A stretch of DNA of 64,000 nt from Gammaproteobacteria bacterium (lineage in GTDB: Bacteria; Pseudomonadota; Gammaproteobacteria; HK1). Numbering within the stretch: position 1 is the stretch's first letter; each line of letters starts with the position of its first letter. The DNA lies in contig JAJFJT010000023.1 in assembly GCA_021773795.1 (NCBI GenBank), forward strand, positions 1 to 64,000, read 5' to 3'. The notes beneath the pieces were generated by a model. It searched no databases and was not told the DNA's origin. It was given only the letters and a program-made list of their open reading frames with translations. A program made the position numbers and the translations under genes. Positions 35,798-44,107 of the stretch are shown piece after piece.

Positions 35798-37057
35798 GTG
35801 ACGGAAAACGGAGTAAGGGGTCAGGGGTTGGGGATCTATCTGCTCTCCCATCTGTTCAAGCGTTTCATCCAGAAAGGCACCTTGCGGGTTGTCGACGCTA
35901 GCGGTGAGGTGCATGAGTTCAGTGGCTCCCCGGAGCCGCTGGCGACCATCCGGCTGCACCGGGCTGATCTGCCGCGCAAGCTGTTTCAGAATTTCGAGCT
36001 CCACCTTGGTGAGGGCTATATGAACGGCACCATCACCTTCGTGGATTGCACCCTGGAAGGCTTTATCGGGCTTTTCTCGATCAATCGCAGGGGTATGGCC
36101 TCCCATCCGTGGCAGCAGGTGTTCCGACGGATCTCCCGGCTATTGCGAGACTTCCAGCAGCACAATCCCATTGGCAAGGCGCAACAGAACGTCGCCCATC
36201 ACTACGATCTGTCCCGCGAGCTCTACCAGCTATTTCTCGATGAGGACATGCAGTATTCCTGCGCCTACTTCCAGAGGCCGGAAGATAGCCTCGAGGTCGC
36301 ACAGCAAAACAAGAAACGCCATATCGCTGCCAAACTGGGGTTGGCCGATGGCCAGCGCATCCTCGATATTGGTTGTGGCTGGGGCGGGCTCGCCTTTGAT
36401 CTGGCCCGTCGTGCCGATGTGGAGGTGCTGGGGGTGACGCTTTCCAAGGAGCAGCATCGCCTGGCCAGCGAACGTGCCGTGCAGCTGGGGTTGGATGATC
36501 GGGTCCGTTTTGAGCTGATGGATTATCGCAAGGTAACGGAGCGCTTCGATCGCATTGTCTCCGTGGGCATGTTCGAGCATGTGGGGGTTAGCCGTTACGA
36601 TGAATTTTTTGCCCGCATTTATGAGCTGTTGGTGGACGATGGCCTGGCGGTGATGCATTCCATTGGCCATATGAGTCCGCCGGGCACCGCGAGCTCATGG
36701 TTACGCAAGTACATTTTCCCGGGGGCTTATTCACCCGCACTTTCCGAGGTTTTCGCGGCTACAGAGCGCCAGCATCTCTGGGTCAGCGATGTGGAGGTGC
36801 TGCGGCTGCACTATGCCGACACCCTGGTGGAATGGATCAAGCGCTTCAAGCAGAACCGGGCGCGTATTGCCGAGCTCTACGACGAGCGCTTTTGTCGCAT
36901 GTGGGAGTTTTACCTCATCAGCGTGGAAAGCATGTTCCGTACTGGTGCCCAGATGGTGTTTCAGATGCAGCTCTCGCGTATACGCGATGCCGTACCGCTA
37001 ACTCGCGACTACATGCTGGATAGTGAGCGACGCTATATTGAGGCCGAGAAGGACTAG
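35798..37057 (+). CDS. cfa: Cyclopropane-fatty-acyl-phospholipid synthase
   Basis: Adds a methylene from S-adenosylmethionine to unsaturated acyl chains of membrane phospholipids. The 419-residue product has an N-terminal lipid-binding region (residues 1-110), then HYDLSRELYQLFLDEDMQYS and CAYF, SAM motif I ILDIGCGWGGLA, LGVTLSKEQ, and SVGMFEHVG. The C-terminal AQMVFQMQLSR and TRDYML fit the family. GTG start at 35798 is preceded by a strong AGGAGGGA site. Confidence 0.92.
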   Translation: MTENGVRGQGLGIYLLSHLFKRFIQKGTLRVVDASGEVHEFSGSPEPLATIRLHRADLPRKLFQNFELHLGEGYMNGTITFVDCTLEGFIGLFSINRRGMASHPWQQVFRRISRLLRDFQQHNPIGKAQQNVAHHYDLSRELYQLFLDEDMQYSCAYFQRPEDSLEVAQQNKKRHIAAKLGLADGQRILDIGCGWGGLAFDLARRADVEVLGVTLSKEQHRLASERAVQLGLDDRVRFELMDYRKVTERFDRIVSVGMFEHVGVSRYDEFFARIYELLVDDGLAVMHSIGHMSPPGTASSWLRKYIFPGAYSPALSEVFAATERQHLWVSDVEVLRLHYADTLVEWIKRFKQNRARIAELYDERFCRMWEFYLISVESMFRTGAQMVFQMQLSRIRDAVPLTRDYMLDSERRYIEAEKD

Positions 37058-37117
37058 CCGCTCCACATATGTAGGATCTTTAAACTCATTGAATAATAAG
37101 GGAACGTTCCGAGTTCA

Positions 37118-37367
37118 GTAGGTCGGGTTAGCGACAGCGTAACCCGACACCAAGCTTAGGTAGAACCTATAAACCTCCCTTCGTCATCCCGGATGTAGCA
37201 GAGTGGAAATCCGGGAACCAGGGAACGAAGGCGCTACATGGCGAGCGTCATCGACCCATGAACTTTCATCCAGATCGCCTTCACCCCCCAGGGTTATTCG
37301 CTTCGCTCACCCTGCGGACCGCCTTTTGAGCGTTGTTGTCGGGTTACGACACGCTAACCCGACCTAC
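37118..37367. repeat. Palindrome-ended intergenic repeat
   Basis: In the 427-bp gap between cfa and the PEBP gene, GTAGGTCGGGTTAGCG (37118-37133) recurs as its exact reverse complement at 37352-37367. Each end is itself a hairpin (GTCGGGTTA followed by TAACCCGAC). Between them is a further inverted pair CCGGAT/ATCCGG near 37190-37214. The layout is that of a small non-coding mobile repeat; I find no gene in it. Confidence 0.7.
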
Positions 37368-37484
37368 CCGCCCATCCTAAACGAGAGGCCTTAACTGGAC
37401 GGGCTAAACTCGGGTTGATGCCTGTTTTTTATACGGATTAAGAACTAACGTATGAGCCGCTCCATTACCATTGGGAGGAGAGCC

Positions 37485-37961
37485 ATGACCTTGCAACTGA
37501 CATCTACCGTATTCAACGACGGGCAGGAAATCCCGTCGCTTTATACCTGTGAGGGGCGGGACATTTCGCCGCCACTGAGTTGGGCCGGGGTGCCCTCCGG
37601 TGCTCGAGCCCTGGCGCTCATCGTTGATGATCCCGACGCCCCGGATCCCAAGGCTCCGATGATGACCTGGGTCCACTGGGTGCTGTTTAATATCCCACCG
37701 GATAGTGTTGGATTGGCAGAGGCTATTGCGCCTGCGGATTTGCCCATAGGCACCGAAGAGGGCAGTAACGACTGGCAGCGGACCGGCTATGGTGGTCCAT
37801 GTCCACCCATAGGGCGGCATCGTTATTTTTTCAAGCTCTATGCCCTGGACAGGGTGCTCGAAGGACTGATGACACCGGACAAGAAGCAAGTGGAGGCGGC
37901 CATGAAGAGACATGTGCTTGCCAGTGCCACCCTGATGGGTAGCTACCAGAAGTCTGGTTAG
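37485..37961 (+). CDS. YbhB/YbcL family Raf-kinase-inhibitor-like (PEBP) protein
   Basis: A 158-residue PEBP-fold protein: FNDGQEIPSLYTCEGRDISP, PLSWAGVPSGARALALIVDD, PDAPDPKAPMMTWVHWVLFN and the GYGGPCPPIGRHRYFF anion-binding loop. Bacterial members bind anionic ligands; physiological role is unknown. No signal peptide. Start 37485 is chosen because GGGAGGAGAGCC lies just upstream; an ATG at 37452 is less likely. The next gene starts 6 bp after its stop. Confidence 0.9.
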   Translation: MTLQLTSTVFNDGQEIPSLYTCEGRDISPPLSWAGVPSGARALALIVDDPDAPDPKAPMMTWVHWVLFNIPPDSVGLAEAIAPADLPIGTEEGSNDWQRTGYGGPCPPIGRHRYFFKLYALDRVLEGLMTPDKKQVEAAMKRHVLASATLMGSYQKSG

Positions 37962-37966
37962 CGCTC

Positions 37967-38464
37967 GTGTCGGCTGATCGAGTAGGTGATATGGGCGCGG
38001 TGCCCGGACTTGAAGTCGTCATTGAGATTCCGCGCGGCAGTTGCCTTAAACGCGGGCACGGCGATCAGCTCGATTTTCTGTCTCCCTTTCCATGCCTGCT
38101 TAATTATGGCGCTATCTACGGCTATATCGGCGGCGACGGTGATCTGTTGGATGCCATGGTGCTGGGTCCGCGTCTGGCGCGCGGTACCCGGGTGCGAGTC
38201 ACCGCCTATGGCGCCATCGGCTTCACCGACCGAAACGTCTACGACGACAAGCTGGTGTGCAGCCAGCGCCCGCTGACCCGCTGGCAACGCCGGTGGGTAT
38301 TACTATTTTTTCAATGCTATGCTTTCGGAAAACGCTTGCTCAATTTCTGCCGTGGCTGTTCCGGTCGTACAGTTTGCGAGGGCTGGGGCGATGCTAGGGC
38401 CGCGCTTGCCCGTGCCCGCCCAAGGCAAACAGAGAAATGGAGTGGGCTAACGATTCCCTTTTGA
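37967..38464 (+). CDS. Inorganic pyrophosphatase-like protein, divergent
   Basis: The 165-residue product resembles a reduced family I pyrophosphatase: LEVVIEIPRGSCLKR, NYGAIYGYIGGDGDLLDAMV (relative to the usual DGDPLDV) and GFTDRNVYDDKLVC, in which several metal-binding Asp residues are kept. The C-terminus departs from the family. It may act on pyrophosphate or a related diphosphate; the substrate is not certain. GTG 37967 or ATG 37991 are both possible starts. Closely follows the PEBP gene (6 bp). Confidence 0.72.
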   Translation: MSADRVGDMGAVPGLEVVIEIPRGSCLKRGHGDQLDFLSPFPCLLNYGAIYGYIGGDGDLLDAMVLGPRLARGTRVRVTAYGAIGFTDRNVYDDKLVCSQRPLTRWQRRWVLLFFQCYAFGKRLLNFCRGCSGRTVCEGWGDARAALARARPRQTEKWSGLTIPF

Positions 38465-38467
38465 AAT

Positions 38468-38521
38468 CGAGGCCGGGTTTCATCCCATGTATCGGCGCGT
38501 GGCATACTCGCGCCCATGAAA
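38468..38521 (+). repeat. Second copy of the lipA leader and start
   Basis: This 54-bp stretch matches 42044-42097 at 49 of 54 positions, including GGCATACTCGCGCCCATGAA, which contains the lipA start codon. Downstream of it there is no lipA coding sequence. It marks the left edge of the island that separates it from the functional lipA. Confidence 0.8.
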
Positions 38522-38660
38522 GGGGTGGCCACGTAAAGATCGTGAACTGGTCAAAAAATACTTCCTCCTCCCTCCGTTCCCTTTTTTGGCCCAATTAGGC
38601 AAGGGATGTAACAATGCGAGAACTGAACTTCCCCCGTCTTTTTCCCTATTCACTACCTGC

Positions 38661-40436
38661 TTAAAGCTGCATTGCTCCCCTAGTCTCTTTGGCTTTATAA
38701 AGAGACAGATCAGCATGCTTGAAGATTTCGTCATATGAGGAGCCATTGTCTGGATAAATACTTACGCCAATGCTGACGCCAATTTTTACGTGGTGTCCGT
38801 TAATTTCAAAGGGCCGTTTTAATTCAGATAGCAAGCGGTTTCCAACCTCTTGAATCTTGCTCGATGGATCAATCATTTCCAGCAGAATAATAAATTCATC
38901 GCCACCCACGCGTGCCAACATATCCACATCCCGTAAGCATGGGAGTGCACGCTGAGCGACCTGTTGAAGTAAAATATCACCCACATCATGCCCATAGCTA
39001 TCATTAACCTGCTTGAAATAATCCAAATCCATCATCATCACTGCAAATCTGTGTTGGGTGCGTTTCCCTATGTTCAGGGCATGCTTCATTGCATTATTAA
39101 ATTGCCTGCGATTTGGCAGGCCGGTTAATTCATCTTCATTGGAGATTTTTTCAAGCTTCTCTTCCAGACGCTTTCTTTCAATGATGCCTGCCAGAGCATT
39201 AGAAACTGACTCAAGAAAGCGCAGCTCCAGTGGTGATGATTCATGACCAGACTTTATATACAAATTGATAACCCCAAGAACGCCCTGTTTTTTCATCACT
39301 GGTATGCAGTAATGCCCATGAGGTTCCATGCCTTCTGGTTGAATCGTATGATCATGATCAATGCAGCTTTTATGAATAATTGTTCTTGATTGGGCGGCCT
39401 GACCGCAAAGACAGGTACCAAAATCAAGCTTGTTGCAGGTGTTAACTACAGAAGAATCAAGGTTCTTATGGGCAATCATTTGCAGTGTTTCATTGTTACT
39501 GTCAGCTAAATAAATGGACCCCTTATTTTCAAAAGAGAGCCATCTGTTATCAAGCAGAACATTAAGCGTGTAATCAAGTGTCTCGTTAAGGGTGTACTTC
39601 TCAAGAGTCACTGCAAGGATTGAAAACAGAGTCTGATCAATCTCAGATTGCTGATCAGAAATTTTTTCTGCTTTTCTGGCTGCAAAATAGGCCTCATCCA
39701 ACAGTGCTGCAATAAATGTTCCACCTTGAATCAATAGTGAGATCGCCACTACAACGCCTGTCAGAAAATAGGGATTTATAAGGACAGAATAATCCTGTGT
39801 TGAACTCTGCGACAAAAATGTCACGCCAGCCATCGCGGTATAATGCATAGATGAAATCGCCAGGCCCATGACGATGGCAGCAGCGATTTTCATTTTGATT
39901 TGAGAAAAGATCACCGTATCCCTGAGATAGTTCGCAATAAATAGTGAGGCCGATGCAGCGATGATTGCGATCACGATGGAGAGAACGACAATTGCAGGTG
40001 AATAACTCATACTTGCACCCATTCTCATGGCTGCCATGCCTGTATAATGCATTCCTGCAATGCCAAAACCTACAATAGTGCCTATGGAAACAATCTTTCC
40101 TGCGCTTATCACCCCCCTACTTCGTAAAGGCAATATCGCAATAGAGCATATGGCTATCGCCAAAAAGAGGGAAAGTATGGTTAATGTAACATCATAATAG
40201 ACTTGAACAGGAAGCTGGAATGCCAACATTGCAGTAAAGTGCATGGTCCATATTCCTGCGCCCAGACTCATGCCAAAAACCAGGCACCGCAATGTAGCCC
40301 ATAGCATGTTTTCAGAGGAGTAGATACGGGGAACTGTGGCAAGTGCCACGAATGAGGAAAGAATCGCCACGGCAACAGATATGGCTACGAGCAACAGATC
40401 GTATGTACCGCTTAGCATTGTTGCACTTTCTTCCAT
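38661..40436 (-). CDS. MHYT-GAF-GGDEF diguanylate cyclase, membrane-bound
   Basis: The 591-residue product has an N-terminal MHYT sensor of seven membrane segments with three signature repeats (WTMHFTAM, GMHYTGMAAM, SMHYTAMAG), which in this family are proposed to bind metal and sense a diatomic gas. A GAF domain follows (residues about 270-410) and then a GGDEF domain with intact catalytic RVGGDEF and DELTGLPNRR; no EAL domain. It should make cyclic di-GMP. Its DNA is clearly AT-richer than its neighbours and it sits beside transposase scraps, so it was probably acquired. A start at codon 7 (40418) is possible. Confidence 0.88.
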   Translation of the reverse strand: MEESATMLSGTYDLLLVAISVAVAILSSFVALATVPRIYSSENMLWATLRCLVFGMSLGAGIWTMHFTAMLAFQLPVQVYYDVTLTILSLFLAIAICSIAILPLRSRGVISAGKIVSIGTIVGFGIAGMHYTGMAAMRMGASMSYSPAIVVLSIVIAIIAASASLFIANYLRDTVIFSQIKMKIAAAIVMGLAISSMHYTAMAGVTFLSQSSTQDYSVLINPYFLTGVVVAISLLIQGGTFIAALLDEAYFAARKAEKISDQQSEIDQTLFSILAVTLEKYTLNETLDYTLNVLLDNRWLSFENKGSIYLADSNNETLQMIAHKNLDSSVVNTCNKLDFGTCLCGQAAQSRTIIHKSCIDHDHTIQPEGMEPHGHYCIPVMKKQGVLGVINLYIKSGHESSPLELRFLESVSNALAGIIERKRLEEKLEKISNEDELTGLPNRRQFNNAMKHALNIGKRTQHRFAVMMMDLDYFKQVNDSYGHDVGDILLQQVAQRALPCLRDVDMLARVGGDEFIILLEMIDPSSKIQEVGNRLLSELKRPFEINGHHVKIGVSIGVSIYPDNGSSYDEIFKHADLSLYKAKETRGAMQL

Positions 40437-40498
40437 GTCTTCCCCATCAGCGATGCATCAAAATTAAAGTCCAACCTAGATTAATAGAAAAAGTACTC

Positions 40499-41035
40499 TC
40501 AAATAGCGGTTTGTACAAGATTATTATGGTTTTTGGTTATAGCCACATTGCAACCTGCAAGTGCACCACACGCTTCCCTCAAGACCTCGTAAGGTGCTTG
40601 ATAGTTAAAACACTTACGAGGTCGATTATTTAATAGCTTTTCCACTTTATTTATTTCACTGGTGGTGACGATGCTAAAGTCAGTTCTTTCTGGGAAGAAT
40701 CGTCTAATCAAACCGTTCACCTGTTCCACCGAATCTTTTTCCCATCTGTGGTAGGGGTCACAGAAGCATGAATCAGAGCGGAGCTTTTTATTGATATCCA
40801 AGTGCAATACATTCTCGGTGCCATTGTCATAAGTGATGCTTTGGATTAGATCAGCGGGATGATTGCCCAAGCGTCTGATAATGACACTTTTTGTTTCCAA
40901 TGAGGTTTTTTTCTTCAGTAAGGAAATGTTAACCAGGTACGAGGCTCGTTCAACGACGACATTTAATCCTAGCTTCCTGTCGCCTCCTACCACGGAGTCA
41001 CTTTCCCAGTGGTCAACGGCCTCCCTGCACAGGCA
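40499..41035 (-). pseudogene. IS30-family transposase, C-terminal fragment
   Basis: The frame encodes the DDE half of an IS30-type transposase: VDHWESDSV, ITYDNGTEN, then FCDPYHRWEKDSVEQVNGLI and RRFFPERTDFS, LNNRPRKCFNYQAPYEV. The N-terminal helix-turn-helix half is missing; at about 41030-41040 the sequence switches to an IS3-type fragment on the other strand. Not able to transpose. Confidence 0.85.
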
Positions 41036-41291
41036 TGGACTGCGGTGTAGTATGAGTCGGAAAGGCAACTGCTGGGACAACGCGGTGATGGAATCATTTT
41101 TCAGCCGTCTGAAAGTAGAGCTGGTCTATGCCGAGAATTACAGGACAGTGGAAGAAGCCCGGTCAGGAATCGTTGAGTACATCGAGATTTTCTACAATCG
41201 GAAGAGACGGCATTCAACGATTGGCTATGTTAGCCCGCATGACTATGAACAGAAGTTTGAGCAATTATCCGTGTCTACAATTCGTGGGTAA
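41031..41291 (+). pseudogene. IS3-family (IS150-like) transposase, C-terminal fragment
   Basis: It encodes the end of an OrfB: HGLRCSMSRKGNCWDNAVME, SFFSRLKVELVYAENYRTVE, then EYIEIFYNRKRRHSTIGYVS. The catalytic Glu (in NAVMESFF) is present but the preceding DDE Asps and all of OrfA are absent. It begins at the junction with the IS30 fragment. Confidence 0.88.
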
Positions 41292-41319
41292 GACCAGTGC
41301 CAAAGGGAGATCATAGTAA

Positions 41320-41547
41320 ATGAGTGGCGGCAAATATTACCAATATGTTATTGGGGCACTTCGAATGCTTGGAAAACGAACCACCATTAACAATAAGTTG
41401 AATAGCGTATTCGCTCATTCAACAGATGACGTTCTTGGGGGGATGGTGGGAGATGTTATTGCAAAGTTACCGTATAAAGGAATCAATCACGCTGTAATTA
41501 CACTCACTACTGTCCCGTTAACTTTCACAACAAAGCCATCTGATTGA
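41320..41547 (+). CDS. Small hypothetical protein among IS remnants
   Basis: A 75-residue frame (MSGGKYYQYVIGALRMLGKR at the start) with a plausible ribosome site (GGGAGATCATAGTAA). No family is recognised and no membrane or metal motif is seen. Its last 23 bp overlap the end of an IS4 transposase remnant on the other strand, so the C-terminus may be chimeric. It could be a real cargo gene or noise. Confidence 0.3.
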   Translation: MSGGKYYQYVIGALRMLGKRTTINNKLNSVFAHSTDDVLGGMVGDVIAKLPYKGINHAVITLTTVPLTFTTKPSD

Positions 41548-41881
41548 TATTGCCTGGTTGAACGCGTGTAGGGTCGCCTCTAAGCAAGGCCATCAGATCC
41601 CGTTTCTCGAATAGATTGAGCTGAAACAAGCGAAGGATTTGCTGCATGCTTTTCTTTAACTTCGACTGGAACTTGATAAATACCAGCAGCAGATAGGCAC
41701 ACATCGTAATCCAGATTTGGGTCATGACCAGCATTCTTGCTGGTGCCGATCAAAGATTTTATTTTCAGGTTTTGCTTGACCCATTTGAAGAATAACTCCA
41801 CCTGCCAACGTGCTTTGTAGATATCGGCAATGGTCTTGGCCGCCAGTTTGAAATGGTTGCTTAGGTAAGAGTTCTAACTCG
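41525..41881 (-). pseudogene. IS4-family transposase, frameshifted C-terminal fragment
   Basis: The minus strand encodes SNHFKLAAKTIADIYKARWQ, VELFFKWVKQNLKIKSLIGT and SKNA, then continues after a frameshift near 41735-41750 as MTQIWITMCAYLLLVFIKFQ and LRLFQLNLFEKRDLMALLRG. The YKARWQVELFFKWVKQ block is the catalytic Glu region of IS4-type transposases. The upstream DDE parts are missing. Confidence 0.85.
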
Positions 41882-42043
41882 ATAGCTGGATAGCTCACCG
41901 GATACGATTCTCATGACACGACTTCCTCGTTTCGTATTATAAGGGTGTCCACTTTACTTCGTGCTTTGAGGCAATAACCGTGAGCCTATCTTCCATGTCT
42001 TCATTTCTTAGTTAGTGGTGCACCTGGAAATTGAATCCATCAC

Positions 42044-42097
42044 CGAGGCCGGGTTTCGTCCTGTGTATCGACGCATGGCATACTCGCGCCCATGAAA
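42044..42097 (+). repeat. lipA leader and start, functional copy of a duplicated 54-bp segment
   Basis: This leader is repeated at 38468-38521 with five differences. It contains GGCATACT upstream of the lipA ATG, which could be part of a promoter. The preceding 41882-42043 holds no recognisable gene. Confidence 0.75.
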
Positions 42098-43048
42098 ACT
42101 GACAAGCTCTTTTCCCGCGCCCAGCGCGGCGCAGCCAAGACCGCGCGTATCCCCATTCCCGTTGTTCCCAGTACCGGAAAGCTGCCGCGAAAGCCGGCAT
42201 GGATTCGGGTGCGTGCGCCCATGGGGCCGAAGGTTCAACAGCTCAAGGCCTTGCTGCGCAAGCAGTCTTTGAGCACGGTGTGTGAGGAGGCATCCTGCCC
42301 TAATCTGGGTGAGTGTTTCAGCCACGGTACCGCTACCTTCATGATTCTTGGTGAGTTATGTACGCGCCGCTGTCCCTTCTGTGATGTGGCTCATGGGCGG
42401 CCCTCGCCACCAGATGCGAAGGAGCCTGGGCATCTTGCGGATACCGTGTCGGCCATGGGGCTTAAATATGTGGTGGTGACCTCGGTGGATCGTGATGATC
42501 TGCGTGACGGTGGCGCCGGTCACTTCGCTGCCTGTATTCAGGCGTTACGGGAAGGGTCCCCCGGAACCCGGATCGAGGTGCTGGTGCCGGATTTTCGTGG
42601 CCGTATGGACAAGGCGCTGACGGCTCTGGCGGAGGCTCCACCGGACATCTTTAACCACAATCTGGAAACCGTGCCACGGCTCTATCGCAAAGCCCGCCCG
42701 GGGGCTGATTACGCCTGGTCACTGGGGCTGCTGCGTCGCTTCAAGGCGGCACACCCGGGGGTGCCTACCAAGTCTGGCCTGATGTTGGGTCTGGGCGAGG
42801 AACTCGACGAGGTGCGCCAGGTAATGGCCGATCTGCGCGCTCACGATTGCGAGATGCTGACCCTTGGTCAGTATCTGCAGCCCACCCGTGGTCACCTTGC
42901 GGTGGAGCGTTTTGTCACTCCCGATGAATTCGCCGGGTTGGCCGAGGATGCGCGTGCGCTGGGTTTTGACAAGGTGGCGAGTGGTCCTTTGGTGCGTTCC
43001 TCCTATCACGCCGATCTGCAGGCCGCCGGAGAGGTGGTGGGCGCCTGA
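42092..43048 (+). CDS. lipA: Lipoyl synthase
   Basis: A radical-SAM enzyme that inserts two sulfurs into octanoyl groups on lipoyl domains, here probably those of AceF and Lpd encoded upstream. The 318-residue product carries the auxiliary cluster motif [12 protein letters not shown] and the radical SAM cluster motif CTRRCPFC, plus [25 protein letters not shown] and SGLMLGLGE. The C-terminal SSYHAD supplies the conserved Ser ligand. No lipB lies beside it. Confidence 0.96.
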   Translation: MKTDKLFSRAQRGAAKTARIPIPVVPSTGKLPRKPAWIRVRAPMGPKVQQLKALLRKQSLSTVCEEASCPNLGECFSHGTATFMILGELCTRRCPFCDVAHGRPSPPDAKEPGHLADTVSAMGLKYVVVTSVDRDDLRDGGAGHFAACIQALREGSPGTRIEVLVPDFRGRMDKALTALAEAPPDIFNHNLETVPRLYRKARPGADYAWSLGLLRRFKAAHPGVPTKSGLMLGLGEELDEVRQVMADLRAHDCEMLTLGQYLQPTRGHLAVERFVTPDEFAGLAEDARALGFDKVASGPLVRSSYHADLQAAGEVVGA

Positions 43049-43072
43049 GGGCCCCGACTCGCAACCATTCCG

Positions 43073-43831
43073 ATGGAGATCCTCTCCGTTAAGCTGCTCA
43101 GCACGCTGCTGTTTCCACCGGCAATTAATCTCATTTTGTTAGCTTTCGCCTGGCCATTCCGGCGTCGTATGCCGTGGTTGGCAGCCGGCTGTGTGTTTAT
43201 CGCCTTGAGTAGCTTGTATGCGCTCAGCACGCCCATGGGTGCCTATGGTTTGTTGCAGGGCCTGCAACGTAGCCCGGCACTCTCCTCCGGGCCGTTGGAA
43301 TCGGGGGTGGGGGCCATAGTGGTGTTGGGTGGGGGGCGCTATCGGAGCGCCCCGGAGTATGGGGAAGATACCGTGTCAATGGCGGCATTGGTGCGTCTGC
43401 GCTACGGGGTTCGCTTGTATCGGCAGCATGGATTGCCGTTGTTGGTAAGTGGGGGCAACGTGTATGAACAGCGTCTGCCTGAGGCGGAATTGATGGCGCG
43501 GGTATTGGTAGAGGATTTTGGTGTGCCGGTGCGTTGGCGTGAAATCGCCAGCCGTAATACCTGGGAGAACGCGCGTTTTTCCGCAGCCTTGTTATCGGCT
43601 GCGGGTATTAGCCGGGTATTGTTGGTGACCCATGCGTCGCATATGCCGCGGTCACTGGATGCCTTCCGGCGCAATGGCATCAGGGTGATTGCCGCCCCCA
43701 CGGGGTTCTTTAGCCATCCCTCTCCCGGGCGCGGGGCGTTAAACTGGGTGCCACGTGCCAGTGCGCTGCACGCCAGTACCGTGGCCTTGCATGAGTACCT
43801 GGGTCTGCTCTGGTACCGGCTGCGTTACTAG
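43073..43831 (+). CDS. YdcF/ElyC family (DUF218) membrane protein
   Basis: The 252-residue product has two N-terminal membrane segments (residues about 8-28 and 33-55) and a DUF218 domain: AIVVLGGGRYRSAPEYGEDT, LLVSGG, SRNTWENARF, VLLVTHASHMPRSLDAFRRN and the terminal LHEYLGLLWYRLRY. ElyC, a member, affects cell-envelope lipid carrier or peptidoglycan processes. Starts 24 bp after lipA and may be cotranscribed with it. Confidence 0.88.
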   Translation: MEILSVKLLSTLLFPPAINLILLAFAWPFRRRMPWLAAGCVFIALSSLYALSTPMGAYGLLQGLQRSPALSSGPLESGVGAIVVLGGGRYRSAPEYGEDTVSMAALVRLRYGVRLYRQHGLPLLVSGGNVYEQRLPEAELMARVLVEDFGVPVRWREIASRNTWENARFSAALLSAAGISRVLLVTHASHMPRSLDAFRRNGIRVIAAPTGFFSHPSPGRGALNWVPRASALHASTVALHEYLGLLWYRLRY

Positions 43832-44107
43832 CACACTGTTGAAAAGGCGTCGTGCGGCACAGTGCGGCGTTGGAAACAAGTTTAGAATACGCACGCAGAT
43901 CTTGGCCTGCTATGCGGTATCGAGGTGCAGGCACATCTCCGGTGAATAACTTCTGTCGGCGCGCCAATGCGTTCTGTCGTCGCATGGCCATCGCACAGCG
44001 TGTACCACTGTCGATAATCTCATGGTAAAGCGGGGCTGCCTGATCACAGGCCGCGGCCCCGTTCCTGTTTGTTTTGTAAGCCATTTAAATTAAAGAAGAA
44101 AAGTACA
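43832..44107. other. Intergenic stretch without a supported gene
   Basis: These 276 bp hold no frame with family resemblance. GTTGAAAAGGCGTCGTGC near 43846 resembles the style of an IS end, but no transposase sequence adjoins it. Nothing further is supported. Confidence 0.3.

Noticed and set aside
43710-44084. A minus-strand gene between YdcF and SulP
   Set aside because: The frame overlaps the end of YdcF, has no ribosome site and shows no domain pattern.
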